From the NCBI GenBank assembly GCA_016703125.1, contig JADJCR010000004.1, forward strand, positions 1 through 64,000: a stretch of DNA of 64,000 nucleotides, written 5' to 3'. Both the position numbers and the translations under genes were made by a program. Below, one piece after another: positions 18,908 to 27,767 of the stretch (positions within the stretch are counted from its first letter, which is position 1; each line of letters begins with the position of its first letter). The notes below the pieces were generated by a model. That model had not been told where the DNA came from. It saw only the letters and a program-made list of their open reading frames with translations, and ran no database searches. Origin of the DNA: Micrococcales bacterium (lineage in GTDB: Bacteria > Actinomycetota > Actinomycetes > S36-B12 > UBA10799).

Positions 18908-19348
18908 TCAGCCGATCTGCTCGGCCAGGGCCAGCAGGATTCCGGAGGGCCCGCGCATGTAGCAGAGGCGGTACATGTCCTCGTATTGGGCCACCTCGTC
19001 GACCACCTCGCCGCCGTGGGCGTTGAGGCGCGCGATCGTGTCATCGATGTCGTCCACCGCGAACATGATGCGGTGCAGGCCGAGGGTGTTCGACGCGGCG
19101 TTGAGCGGATGTGGTTCAACCGCCGCCGGGGCGTGGTACTGCGTCAACTCCAGCCGGCCGTGGCCATCCGGCGTGCGTAGCAAGGCGATCTCGCTGCGTA
19201 CCCCGTTCAAGCCCACCGTGCGGTCCGCCCATACGCCCTCGATCCAGCTCCGACCCTCCAATTCCATGCCCAGTTCGGCGAAGAAGCCGATCGCCGCGTC
19301 GAGGTCCGCCACGACCACGGCGACGTTGTCCATTCGCAGAAGTGCCAT
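18908..19348 (-). CDS. VOC (glyoxalase/dioxygenase) family protein
   Basis: 146-aa protein with paired beta-alpha-beta-beta-beta modules: MDNVAVVVADLDAAIGFFAE at the start and LHRIMFAVDDIDDTIARL in the second module, ending MRGPSGILLALAEQIG. Candidate metal ligands are the H of LHRIMF, the E of RLELTQY and a late Glu. Substrate unknown. ATG 19348 follows TAGGCT by 7 nt. Confidence 0.85.
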   Translation of the reverse strand: MALLRMDNVAVVVADLDAAIGFFAELGMELEGRSWIEGVWADRTVGLNGVRSEIALLRTPDGHGRLELTQYHAPAAVEPHPLNAASNTLGLHRIMFAVDDIDDTIARLNAHGGEVVDEVAQYEDMYRLCYMRGPSGILLALAEQIG

Positions 19349-19355
19349 GCCTGTG

Positions 19356-19361
19356 AGCCTA
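19356..19361 (-). promoter_or_regulatory. -10 box TAGGCT of a leaderless promoter
   Basis: Minus-strand TAGGCT is 7 nt before ATG 19348 of the VOC gene. Confidence 0.45.
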
Positions 19362-19456
19362 AGGCGGCACCCAGCCGAGGATCTGAGCACTCACGCGTGT
19401 CATACCCCCGTCGGACAATGAGAGGGCAGGGGGAAGCCAAGGCACGAGGGGGAACC

Positions 19457-19945
19457 ATGAGCATGCAACCAACCGCGCGGCCGGGGACTTTCCGCCTGCC
19501 GGGGTTCGGCGGCGCGGCGCTGTTCCTGCGTTCATGCATCGTGCTGGACGACCCAGCCGGCCCCGCGCTCGGTGTCGACATCGGGATCCTGGACCGGGTC
19601 AGTTTCACGCAGTTCCTCGGCCGCGAGGTCACGGCCGGGTTCTCGCAGCGACTGTCGGAGTTCTTCCTGGCCGCTGCGAGCGACGTGGCGCCGGAGGACA
19701 CGGTTCCGGAGTTCAGCGACGGGCCGTCGACGCTGAATTGCCGAGCGGTTTCCAGCTCGGCGGGTGTGATCGAACTGCTCGTGACCATTGCACAGGACCC
19801 GGAGTCGGACGACCCCGACATCGCCGGCGTCGAGTTCCAGACGTCGCGGTCGGCACTGGCCCAGGCGGGCCTGGATGTGCGGGTTCTGGAGAGCATCGAT
19901 GACGACCCGGCCGCCGTCCTCGAACCGCCGAGTGATTGGAGCTGA
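19457..19945 (+). CDS. Hypothetical protein, 162 aa
   Basis: Not recognised. ATG 19457 follows GAGGGGG with a short gap. The protein is acidic, mixed alpha/beta, without signal peptide or membrane helix (for example VDIGILDRVSFTQFLG and VIELLVTIAQD). It is followed 2 bp later by another unknown gene on the same strand, suggesting a two-gene unit. Confidence 0.6.
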   Translation: MSMQPTARPGTFRLPGFGGAALFLRSCIVLDDPAGPALGVDIGILDRVSFTQFLGREVTAGFSQRLSEFFLAAASDVAPEDTVPEFSDGPSTLNCRAVSSSAGVIELLVTIAQDPESDDPDIAGVEFQTSRSALAQAGLDVRVLESIDDDPAAVLEPPSDWS

Positions 19946-19947
19946 AC

Positions 19948-20763
19948 ATGGCGCACCTCTTCGATACGTTCTGGTTCGAGCCGGGATCGCGCATGACCGG
20001 GATGTTCACCGCCCGGGCCGCCACCGCAGCAGAAGCGGACGTCGTCGTGCTCGCCACGCAGGTGCAGTTGGGCCGCGATCAGGACGGCAGTGTGGAGTGC
20101 GACTTCCTGCAGTCACTCCTGCCGTTCAGTTGCGGCGGTTTCCACGGCGTGGGCCCGGATCGGGATCCGTGGGCCGTGCTCCTGCAGATCGCGCCCGCAA
20201 CTGCGGCGAGTCTGGTGGGAGCCGACGACCCCGCGTGGCCGATGGTCGACGCCATGGACCGGGCGCTGCGCTTCAACCCCGAGGCCCAGGTTCAGGACGA
20301 AGCCCGCTGGACCCGCAGCGACCTGCTCGACATCTACGAGCAGGCGGGCGTCGAACCGGCTGCAGTCGCGGAGTGGCCCACGGCCGATCTCCTGCACGGG
20401 CTGCTCGCGGAGTGCTGCTACGTCCCGCTGGAGCAGGTCGTCGCGGGCCGACTGACCCAATGTGCCTTCCCGGACCTGGACCACGAATGCGAGCACGACG
20501 TCTTCCGCGACGTCTTCGCCATGTGGACGACCGGGCAGCTCACCCCGCCGGAGGAGCCACCCACCGCGCCCGTGTTTCCCCCGACCAGACCCCGCGGCAA
20601 CACGGTGAATGCCGGCTGGCCGAAGAGCAAGCTCCGCGAGATGACCACGAGTCAGTTGCGGAAGATCGGCTCCCTCACCTGGGGGAAGCGCAAGGTCGAC
20701 CGCATGAAACGCAAGGAACTCATCCGCCGGCTATCGAAACCGCACCCGAGGTGGCGGGACTGA
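19948..20763 (+). CDS. Hypothetical protein with SAP/Rho-N-like C-terminus, 271 aa
   Basis: Unknown main domain (acidic, rich in W, D and C: DLDHECEHDVFRDVFAMW). After a Pro-rich linker (PPEEPPTAPVFPPTRP) the last 45 residues are basic and read LREMTTSQLRKIGSLTWG and MKRKELIRRLS, resembling a SAP/LEM/Rho-N helix-extended-loop-helix that often binds nucleic acid. ATG 19948 follows GGAG; it probably shares a transcript with the gene at 19457. Confidence 0.6.
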   Translation: MAHLFDTFWFEPGSRMTGMFTARAATAAEADVVVLATQVQLGRDQDGSVECDFLQSLLPFSCGGFHGVGPDRDPWAVLLQIAPATAASLVGADDPAWPMVDAMDRALRFNPEAQVQDEARWTRSDLLDIYEQAGVEPAAVAEWPTADLLHGLLAECCYVPLEQVVAGRLTQCAFPDLDHECEHDVFRDVFAMWTTGQLTPPEEPPTAPVFPPTRPRGNTVNAGWPKSKLREMTTSQLRKIGSLTWGKRKVDRMKRKELIRRLSKPHPRWRD

Positions 20764-20767
20764 CCCG

Positions 20768-21109
20768 TCACCCGCGCAGGATCTTCGCCATGGGCCGGCC
20801 CTTCGCCAGTTCGTCGACCAACTTGTCGAGGTAGCGGATCTTCTGCATCAACGGATCGTCGACGTTCTCGACCCGCACCCCGCAGACGGACCCGGTGATC
20901 AACGACGCGTCGGGGTTGAGGCGGGCATCGGCGAAGAAGTCCTCGAACGTCGTACCCGCCTCCAGGTGGCGGTTCAGCTGCGCGCCGTCGAACCCGGTCA
21001 GCCACTCGATGACCTCGTCCACTTCGGCCTGGGTCCGGCCCTTGCGCTCGGCCTTCGCCACGTACAGCGGGTAGACCGAGGAGAAACTGGTCGTGAAGAT
21101 GCGACTCAT
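20768..21109 (-). CDS. DUF2200 family protein
   Basis: 113 aa, matching the DUF2200 family across its length: start SRIFTTSFSSVYPLYVAKAE, RKGRTQAEVDEVIEWLTG, then LITGSVCGVRVENVDDPLMQ and YLDKLVDELAKGRPMAKILR. Function unknown. Divergent from arr, 37 bp between starts, with a GATAAT -10-like box 5 nt before its ATG. Confidence 0.9.
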   Translation of the reverse strand: MSRIFTTSFSSVYPLYVAKAERKGRTQAEVDEVIEWLTGFDGAQLNRHLEAGTTFEDFFADARLNPDASLITGSVCGVRVENVDDPLMQKIRYLDKLVDELAKGRPMAKILRG

Positions 21110-21146
21110 GCCTCATTATCTAAGGCAGCCAGCAGAAAGGAACCGC

Positions 21147-21554
21147 ATGCAGAACCCCGATCCCGGCCCCTTCTTCCACGGCACGAAGGCCGACCTCGAA
21201 CCCGGGCACCTGCTCACGCCCGGTTTCGACTCCAACTTCGGCGAGGGACGCACAGCGAACTTCGTCTACATGACCGCCACCCTCGACGCGGCGATCTGGG
21301 GAGCCGAACTCTCCAACGGCGACCAGCCCGGCCGGATCTACCAGGTCGAGCCGACCGGGCCGTTCGAGGACGACCCCAACCTGACCGACAAGAAGTTCCC
21401 GGGCAACCCCACTCGGTCCTACCGCACGCGGCACCCCCTGCGCATCGTCGGCGAGGTCAGCGACTGGGAACCCCACCCGCCAGAGGTCCTTCAGCACATG
21501 CTCGACCGCCTCGCCGAGCTCAAGGCCCAAGGGGTCGAAGCCATCAACGAGTGA
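21147..21554 (+). CDS. arr: Rifampin ADP-ribosyltransferase Arr
   Basis: NAD-dependent enzyme that ADP-ribosylates the C23 hydroxyl of rifamycins, giving intrinsic resistance. 135 aa, the usual Arr length. Catalytic-triad positions of Arr (His, Tyr, Asp) fit H11 (FFHGTK), Y41 (NFVYMTAT) and D76 (in DDPNLTDKKFPGNPT). ATG 21147 follows AAAGGA. It is a single gene, with no transposon or integron around it, so a chromosomal intrinsic copy is likely. Confidence 0.92.
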   Translation: MQNPDPGPFFHGTKADLEPGHLLTPGFDSNFGEGRTANFVYMTATLDAAIWGAELSNGDQPGRIYQVEPTGPFEDDPNLTDKKFPGNPTRSYRTRHPLRIVGEVSDWEPHPPEVLQHMLDRLAELKAQGVEAINE

Positions 21555-21603
21555 ATGTCATACCCCCTGCGCATGATGGGAGTACCGCCAGAGGGGAGAC
21601 ACG

Positions 21604-24600
21604 ATGCAGGTGATCAAGGGCCAGGTCCTGATCTCACCGTCCGACATCACCGCCGCTGCCGCGTGTGAGTTCGCGTGGCTGCGATCACTGGATGTGCGCC
21701 TCGGCCGGATCGACACCCTGCCGGAGGCGGTCGATCCGCTGATGGACCGCGCCGCCGAACTCGGGCTGCTCCACGAACAACGCCACTTGGACAGCCTCAC
21801 CGCCATCCATGGCCCTTCCGGCGTTGTGACGATCGACTCCCCCGGCGGCGATCTCGACGCTCTCGCTGAGGCGTGCGAAGCCACCCTCGCTGCCCTGCAT
21901 GCCCGTACGCCGGTGGTGTACCAGGCGGCGCTGCGCGACGGCGACCTACGCGGGTTCGCCGACTTCCTCGTACTGGACGCGGACGGCCGTTACGTGGTGC
22001 AGGACAGCAAACTGGCCCGCTCGGCCAAGGTGCCGGCACTGCTGCAGATCGCCGCGTACGCCGACATCCTCGAGCGCCACGGGATCCCCATCGCCAGTCA
22101 CGGTGTGCTCGTCCTCGGGAACGGGCTGGAGTCGGTGCACGACCTGTCCACCGTCATTCCCGTCTACCGCGCGCGGCGGCAAGCCCTCACCGAACTGCTC
22201 ACCGCCCATCTCGTAGGCACCGAGGTCGTCGCCTGGGGAGATGTCCCCGCCTGCGGCCACTGCGCGGTGTGCACCGAGGAAGTCGAGAACCACCGCGACC
22301 TGCTCCTCGTGGCCGGGCTTCGCATGACCCAGCGCGAGAAGTTCATGAGCGCCGGAATCACCACCATCGACGACCTCGCCGCTCACCCAGGCCGCATCCC
22401 CGGAATCGCCCACGACACGTACACACGCCTTCAGCGGCAAGCCCGGCTCCAGATCCGTCAGGAATCCCAGTCGCAGCCCGTCTACGAGGTGATCGACCGC
22501 GAACCGCTGACCGCGCTGCCCGCGCCCTCACCGGGCGACATCTTCTTCGACTTCGAAGGCGATCCCATGTGGCAGGACCCTTCCGACCGGTCGTGGGGAC
22601 TCGAGTACCTGTTCGGCGTCATCGAGGCCGACTCCGGACGCTTCGTGACGTACTGGGCCGACGACCGTCGGCAGGAACGCGCCGCACTGCGCAACTTCCT
22701 CGACTACGTCGCGCAGCGGCGACGTACCTGGCCGGACATGCACATCTACCACTACGCCAATTACGAACGCCACACGCTGCTGCGCCTGGCCGGGCAATTC
22801 GGCACCGGCGAGGACGAAGTCGACGACCTCCTGCGCACCGGAGCGCTTGTCGACCTCTACCCGGTGGTGCGCGGCGCTATCCAGGTGGGCACCCGTTCCT
22901 ACGGACTGAAGGCGCTCGAGCCGTTGTTCATGCCCGGTCACCGCGAGGGCGACGTGACCTCGGCCGGCGATTCCGTGGTCCAGTACGCCGCCTATTGCGC
23001 GGAGCGTGAACGCGGTGACGACGCGGCGGCCGCGGAACTGCGGCAGCAGATCCTCGACTACAACGAGCAGGACTGCCGGTCGACGCAGTTGTTGCGTGAC
23101 TGGCTGCTGGGCTTCGCGGGCACCGAGCCCCTCGCCACGGCCCCGTCCGCCCCGCACAACACCGGGAGCGCCGCGGCCGAGGAGGCCGCCGTCGCCGACC
23201 CCCTGTGGGCTCTGGCCGGCGACGGGGAACGCACCCCGATGCAGCAGGGGTTCGCCCTGCTCGCGGCCGCGGTCGGTTTCCACCGCCGGGAGGACAAGCC
23301 TTTCTGGTGGGGGCACTTCGACCGGCTGGACAACCCGCCGGACACGTGGGCGGATGCCCGCGACGCGCTGCTCATCGAGGACTGCGTCGTCCTGCAGGAC
23401 TGGGAGAAGCCAGGCAAGAAGAATCACCGGCGCCATCTCCGGGCACGAGGGACGTTGCAGCCGGGGTCATGCTTGGAACGCGACCAATCCGCGTACCTCC
23501 TCTACGACTGGCCACATCCTGCCGGCCTGCCCGACGGTGGCGGCACTTCGCGCGGGCATACCAACGCTGAGATCACGCTGGTCGCTCAGGATGCCGACAG
23601 CGCGGTCTTCGAGGTGGTGGAAGCACTGCCGAAGACCGCGGACCCGTTCCCGCAACTGCCCATGGCCGCCGCTCCCACCCCTGGACCCAGCGCCAAGCCG
23701 CTGCAGCGTGCCATCCGCGGCATCGCCTCGTCTGCGGCATCCGGACAGTTGCCCACGCCCATCGCCAACCTCGTGCTGCGCGAACCACCGGCGCTGACCA
23801 CGCCCGGGCTCCCGGCGGTCGCCGGCGACGACTTCGTGGGCGCCATCACCGAGGCCGTCCGCGCGCTCGACGACTCGACTCTCGCGGTCCAGGGCCCGCC
23901 CGGCAGCGGCAAGACCCACACGGCCGCCCACGTCATCGCGCGCCTGGTGAAGGACGACGGCTGGCGGGTCGGCGTCGTCTCGCAGGGGCACAGCGCCGTC
24001 AACCACCTTCTGGACGGCATCGTGAAAGCGGGTGTCGATCCGGAACGAGTGGGCAAGAAGGACAAACCCGAGGGCTGCCTCTGGAGGGACGTCGCCACCG
24101 CGAAGACGGCGGAGTTCCTCGCCGACCACGAAGGGATCGGGTGCGTCCTCGGCGGCACCGCATGGGACTCCGCATCCGACCGTGTGGGCCCGGCACAACT
24201 GGACCTACTCGTGGTCGATGAGGCCGGACAGTTCTCCCTCGCCAACACCATCGCCGTCTCCCGTAGTTGTCAGCGCCTACTCCTGCTGGGCGACCCACAG
24301 CAACTCCCGCAGGTCAGCCAGGGCACCCACCCGGAACCGGTCGACGTGTCCGCTCTGGGCTGGCTGAGCCAGGAGGCTATCCTGCCCGCCGAGCTCGGCT
24401 ACTTCCTGCACACCACCTGGCGCATGCACCCCGACCTGTGCCGGGCGGTCTCCGAGCATTCCTACGCCGGCCGGCTGACCGCACACTCCTGCACGTCTGA
24501 GCGCGATCTGCGTGATGACCAGCGGCGTCCGGTGACCGCGGGACTCATCGCCGAACACGTGGACCACCAGGGCAACTCGGTGATGTCAGCGGAGGAAGCC

Positions 24601-25065
24601 GACCGGATCGCCGAGTTGGCGCGCGAGGCACTCACGTGGCAGTGGCAGCCGATCCCCCATGCCCACCACCGGCCCGTGCTTCCGGAAGACGTGCTGATCG
24701 TGGCGCCCTACAACGCGCAGGTCGATCTGATCCGCCGCACACTCGCCGCGCAGGGCCTGGCCGGATTCCGCGTCGGTACCGTCGACAAGTTCCAGGGTCA
24801 GCAGGCAGCGATGGTCCTCGTCTCCATGGCCGCCTCCTCCCATGACGACGTCCCCCGTGGCATGGAGTTCCTGCTGTCGCCCAACCGCCTGAACGTCGCC
24901 GTCTCCCGCGCACAGTGGCGCACAGTCGTCGTGCACTCCACACGTCTGACGGACTACCTGCCCGCGACCCCCGAGCGGCTCGACGAACTCGGCCGGTTCA
25001 TGAAGTTGCTGACCACTCCGGCAGGAGAGCCTTCCTCGCCAGCGCCCGCACCCCTGCGGATCTGA
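21604..25065 (+). CDS. TM0106-family RecB-like nuclease fused to an SF1 helicase
   Basis: 1153 aa, intact. (1) Cas4/RecB-like nuclease: D120 (GFADF), D134-x-K136 (QDSK), QIAAYADIL, plus C21 and C217/C220/C223 placed to hold a 4Fe-4S cluster. (2) RNase-H-like exonuclease domain from about 310 (FFDFEGDPMW, YHYANYERHTL, YNEQDCRST). (3) SF1B helicase: Walker A GPPGSGKTHT about 764, DEAGQ about 872, GDPQQLPQV, TVDKFQGQQAAMV and NVAVSRAQW near the C-terminus. Likely acts on DNA ends or flaps, Dna2-like by domain order; physiological role unproven. The ribosome site GAGGGGAG precedes the ATG. Confidence 0.88.
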   Translation: MQVIKGQVLISPSDITAAAACEFAWLRSLDVRLGRIDTLPEAVDPLMDRAAELGLLHEQRHLDSLTAIHGPSGVVTIDSPGGDLDALAEACEATLAALHARTPVVYQAALRDGDLRGFADFLVLDADGRYVVQDSKLARSAKVPALLQIAAYADILERHGIPIASHGVLVLGNGLESVHDLSTVIPVYRARRQALTELLTAHLVGTEVVAWGDVPACGHCAVCTEEVENHRDLLLVAGLRMTQREKFMSAGITTIDDLAAHPGRIPGIAHDTYTRLQRQARLQIRQESQSQPVYEVIDREPLTALPAPSPGDIFFDFEGDPMWQDPSDRSWGLEYLFGVIEADSGRFVTYWADDRRQERAALRNFLDYVAQRRRTWPDMHIYHYANYERHTLLRLAGQFGTGEDEVDDLLRTGALVDLYPVVRGAIQVGTRSYGLKALEPLFMPGHREGDVTSAGDSVVQYAAYCAERERGDDAAAAELRQQILDYNEQDCRSTQLLRDWLLGFAGTEPLATAPSAPHNTGSAAAEEAAVADPLWALAGDGERTPMQQGFALLAAAVGFHRREDKPFWWGHFDRLDNPPDTWADARDALLIEDCVVLQDWEKPGKKNHRRHLRARGTLQPGSCLERDQSAYLLYDWPHPAGLPDGGGTSRGHTNAEITLVAQDADSAVFEVVEALPKTADPFPQLPMAAAPTPGPSAKPLQRAIRGIASSAASGQLPTPIANLVLREPPALTTPGLPAVAGDDFVGAITEAVRALDDSTLAVQGPPGSGKTHTAAHVIARLVKDDGWRVGVVSQGHSAVNHLLDGIVKAGVDPERVGKKDKPEGCLWRDVATAKTAEFLADHEGIGCVLGGTAWDSASDRVGPAQLDLLVVDEAGQFSLANTIAVSRSCQRLLLLGDPQQLPQVSQGTHPEPVDVSALGWLSQEAILPAELGYFLHTTWRMHPDLCRAVSEHSYAGRLTAHSCTSERDLRDDQRRPVTAGLIAEHVDHQGNSVMSAEEADRIAELAREALTWQWQPIPHAHHRPVLPEDVLIVAPYNAQVDLIRRTLAAQGLAGFRVGTVDKFQGQQAAMVLVSMAASSHDDVPRGMEFLLSPNRLNVAVSRAQWRTVVVHSTRLTDYLPATPERLDELGRFMKLLTTPAGEPSSPAPAPLRI

Positions 25066-26351
25066 CGAACGGATCACCCGATCTCCACCCTGCGGGTGCG
25101 AGTTGGCGCAGCACATGAGCCGGCCAGGTGCTACGGACTTCATACGCACTCAGCGGTTCACGGTCGTGGCGCTGCCAGCCGAGCAGCATCAGCGACTCCG
25201 GCACGACATCCACACCGACCGACTCCGATGCCGCCCACAGCAACGTCAGCAGCGCAGCATCCCGCTCATAGCCGGCCATGTCCGGCACCAGCCGCGGGGC
25301 GATGTGACCCAAGAGGAAGCCAGCGTCGGCCAGCCCTCTGGTGCCCGCCTTGGTCAAGGAGCAGCCGGCCCTTGTACTTGCGCAGCAATCCCAGTGACTG
25401 CAGCGTTTCGCGGAACCACAGCACCGGAGCTGTCTGGTCCTCACGGTTCTTCTTCCCGATCCAGTCCTTCGCCGCCGGGATCACCTCGCTCGCCGCCTCC
25501 ACATCCACAGGCTTGAGGTAGCCGGCGGCGGTGAGCGGGATCCCTTCCCCCTCGGCCCGTTCCAGGAACCACCGCACCGGACGCAGCAGTTCGTCGATCT
25601 CATCGTGACTCGGTGGCGGTTGCTCTGCGCAAAGCACCGAACCGAGCGCCGCAAGCCGGGGGCCCACGGGAGCGCTCCGCAGACGAAGCAGGAGCGTGAC
25701 CAGCGACGAATCGATCCCGGCGTGCTGCATGAGGAGCACGGGGTGCGACAGGCTGGCGTTGACCTCCTCGATGTCGAACCGCGCTGGAACCTCCAAGACC
25801 TCGGCGAGTTCCGCGGCCGTGCGCCGGCTGCCGCAGTCATCCGGGGGCGCCGCACGCTGGCCGTCGACGCACGTCGCCGGCGCGCCCCGCGGTGGTTCAG
25901 CCAGCAGGGCGTCCAGCCGGATCGTCAGATCCCAGTGATCGCCGTAGTCGTATACGTAGTGCAGAACGTCGCCTGGTTCCTGCAGGACCTCGTCGATGCG
26001 CACCGACTCCTCCGGCGGACCGTCGTCATCGCCTTCGGCGACGTCGTAGGAGCACAGGAACACTTGGCTGTCCTGGTCGAAGGGCGACCCACCGAGGGCG
26101 AAGCGATGGAGGTGGGAATCGGTCCAGCCGAAGGCTCCCTGAAGCACCTGATGGAACATGTCCAGACCCAGATCGGAGGGGATCTCGAGCGTCCGCCGGA
26201 TCGGCGGTTCGGACTCGTTGAGCTCGGCGGTCACCCGGTATCCGACGACCCCTGGCAAACGGCGACGGCGCAGTTCCGGTCGCGCGACCAGTCCCGGCCG
26301 GAAATCACTGAGATACGTCACAGGCCGGAGACCGGGCTCCTCATCTGACAC
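24998..26351 (-). pseudogene. pRiA4b ORF-3-like protein, long form, one frameshift
   Basis: N-terminal pRiA4b ORF-3 domain (GYRVTAELNESEPPIRRTLE, LQGAFGWTDSHLHRFALGG, VYDYGDHWDLTIRL, VDGQRAAPPDDCG) followed by a C-terminal helical domain of about 250 residues. Near 25370 the frame shifts after YKGRLLL into TKAGTRGLADAGFLLGH and runs to 24998. Its end overlaps the convergent nuclease-helicase gene by 68 bp. GTG 26351 follows TAGCGT by 6 nt. Paralogue of the gene at 2689. Function unknown. Confidence 0.7.
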
Positions 26352-26357
26352 TCCCCC

Positions 26358-26363
26358 ACGCTA
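26358..26363 (-). promoter_or_regulatory. -10 box TAGCGT of a leaderless promoter
   Basis: Minus-strand TAGCGT is 6 nt before GTG 26351. Confidence 0.45.
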
Positions 26364-26372
26364 GCCGACGTC

Positions 26373-27302
26373 TCAGGGAGCACCCACGTACAACAGTCGG
26401 TTCGGGCTACCCGCATCCAGTCCGTCGAGCACCCCCACGGTCGCCGACCGGCGCACCGCACGCCGCACCTCCGAGGGGCCCGCCTGCGGATTGCGCTGGA
26501 GGTACTGAGCCACCGCACCGGTGACGGACGGGGTGGCCCACGAGGTGGCACCCACGCCGCGGTAGTGGAACACCCCACCGTCGGCGAGCACGGACGTGAT
26601 GCCCTTGCCCGGCGCGAAGATGTCCACGCACCGGCCCTGGTTGGAACCGGACCACACCCGATCCCGCTGCGTGCTGGCCCCGACCGTGATCACCGATGAC
26701 ACGCGCGCGGGCGAATGCCGGCATGCGTTCTCACCCTGGTTGCCGGCCGCCGCGACCACCGGGATCCCGCTGCGCACCAGTCGCCGGACCGCGCGGTCCA
26801 CACTGGCGGACCGGCCGAAGGCCAGTGACATGTTCACCACCGCGGGACGTACCGCGTTCCGGCGGATCCAGCCCGCTGCCCGCACCACCGCCCGGCGCTC
26901 CTGCTTGAGGGTCATCGTCGACCCGCCTTCAGTGCACCCGAGGGCCTGGACTTCCACGAGGTTCACCCGGTTGGCCACCCCGGTGTTCGTGCCGCCGACG
27001 ATGCCCGCGACGAAGGTCCCGTGACCGACGCCGAATTCGTCGGAACAATCAGTCACCCCGGTGCCGGTCAGGTCGATCCCGAGCGTCGCGCGACCGCCGA
27101 ACTGCGAGTTGTCGACGTCGAGGCCGGCGTCGATGAGGTAGACGGTGACACCCGTCCCGTCCGATGGCGGGGCGTACGTCCCGTCCAGCGGCAGGTTGCG
27201 CTGGTCGATCCGGTCCAGCCCCCACCCGTCGGCACTCGCAGGCCCGGCTCCTGCCACTGCCGCCACGGCCAGTACGGCACCTGCGATCCGAAGAGTACGC
27301 AC
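26373..27302 (-). CDS. Secreted subtilisin-like serine protease (S8)
   Basis: 309 aa. A signal peptide is at 1-24 (ending PASA). Catalytic triad: D58 (VYLIDAGLD), H94 (VGHGTFVAG), S254 (GATSWATP); oxyanion N188 (AAAGNQGEN). There is almost no propeptide between the signal cleavage and the S8 domain, unlike most subtilisins. Four Cys residues may form disulfides. GTG 27302 is chosen because a TACGGT -10 box lies 6 nt upstream and the signal peptide starts here. Confidence 0.9.
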   Translation of the reverse strand: MRTLRIAGAVLAVAAVAGAGPASADGWGLDRIDQRNLPLDGTYAPPSDGTGVTVYLIDAGLDVDNSQFGGRATLGIDLTGTGVTDCSDEFGVGHGTFVAGIVGGTNTGVANRVNLVEVQALGCTEGGSTMTLKQERRAVVRAAGWIRRNAVRPAVVNMSLAFGRSASVDRAVRRLVRSGIPVVAAAGNQGENACRHSPARVSSVITVGASTQRDRVWSGSNQGRCVDIFAPGKGITSVLADGGVFHYRGVGATSWATPSVTGAVAQYLQRNPQAGPSEVRRAVRRSATVGVLDGLDAGSPNRLLYVGAP

Positions 27303-27308
27303 GGGCCA

Positions 27309-27314
27309 ACCGTA
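27309..27314 (-). promoter_or_regulatory. -10 box TACGGT of a leaderless promoter
   Basis: Minus-strand TACGGTTGGCCC runs straight into GTG 27302; the same 12 bases precede the serpin-like gene at 36705. Confidence 0.5.
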
Positions 27315-27342
27315 CTCCTCCGGGCGTTCCACACAACTGTCC

Positions 27343-27534
27343 TTACCCCTCGGCGCTGCCACACCCCAGATGCGCCAGCAGATCCGGCTCACCGGACCGC
27401 AGGCGGGCCATCTCCTCCCGTCCGGTACAGGTCAGTAGCGCTACCACCACGTACCCCTGCCCGCGCGCCAGCACCTCGCAGATGCCCCCCGCCCGCTCCC
27501 AGCGGAGGAATTCCTCCAAGTCGCGCGACGCCAT
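27343..27534 (-). CDS. Small conserved-looking protein, 63 aa
   Basis: Function not recognised. ATG 27534 starts MASRDLEEFLRWERAGGICE, followed by GYVVVALLTCTGREEMARL and PDLLAHLG. The pattern (helix, beta strands, a CTGREE turn) recalls a widespread small actinobacterial protein of unknown role. No strong ribosome site. Same strand as, and 40 bp upstream of, the subtilisin gene. Confidence 0.5.
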   Translation of the reverse strand: MASRDLEEFLRWERAGGICEVLARGQGYVVVALLTCTGREEMARLRSGEPDLLAHLGCGSAEG

Positions 27535-27589
27535 GCCACCACCGTGCCAAGTCACCTGCCCGAGCCGCAAGGCCCGTGGACGCCGGCGA

Positions 27590-27705
27590 TTGTGACGAAG
27601 GTACGGCCCCCGCGGATCGTATTGCGACGAAGGTGCGGGGTCGGCGACCAGGCACCGCGCACCATCGTCACAGACCGCGCCCACGGTCCGGCACCTTCGT
27701 CACAA
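27590..27705. repeat. Four-module nested inverted repeat, copy 1
   Basis: Modules of consensus TTGYGACGAAGGTGCGG: forward at 27590 and 27621, reverse complement ending at 27673 and 27705. Outer and inner pairs are complementary, so one strand can fold into a nested hairpin. It lies between the 63-aa gene (-) and the UvrA-like gene (+), with no coding frame across it. Confidence 0.8.
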
Positions 27706-27767
27706 GAGGAGGCGGTGGCCGTGAACGCCGGTTCCGCATGTCACCGGTCCGCGCCATGATGGATTCC

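Noticed and set aside
27021..27767. Open frame extending the UvrA-like gene upstream by about 250 codons
   Set aside because: It crosses the subtilisin gene antisense and the repeat element; the homologous protein begins at 27768.
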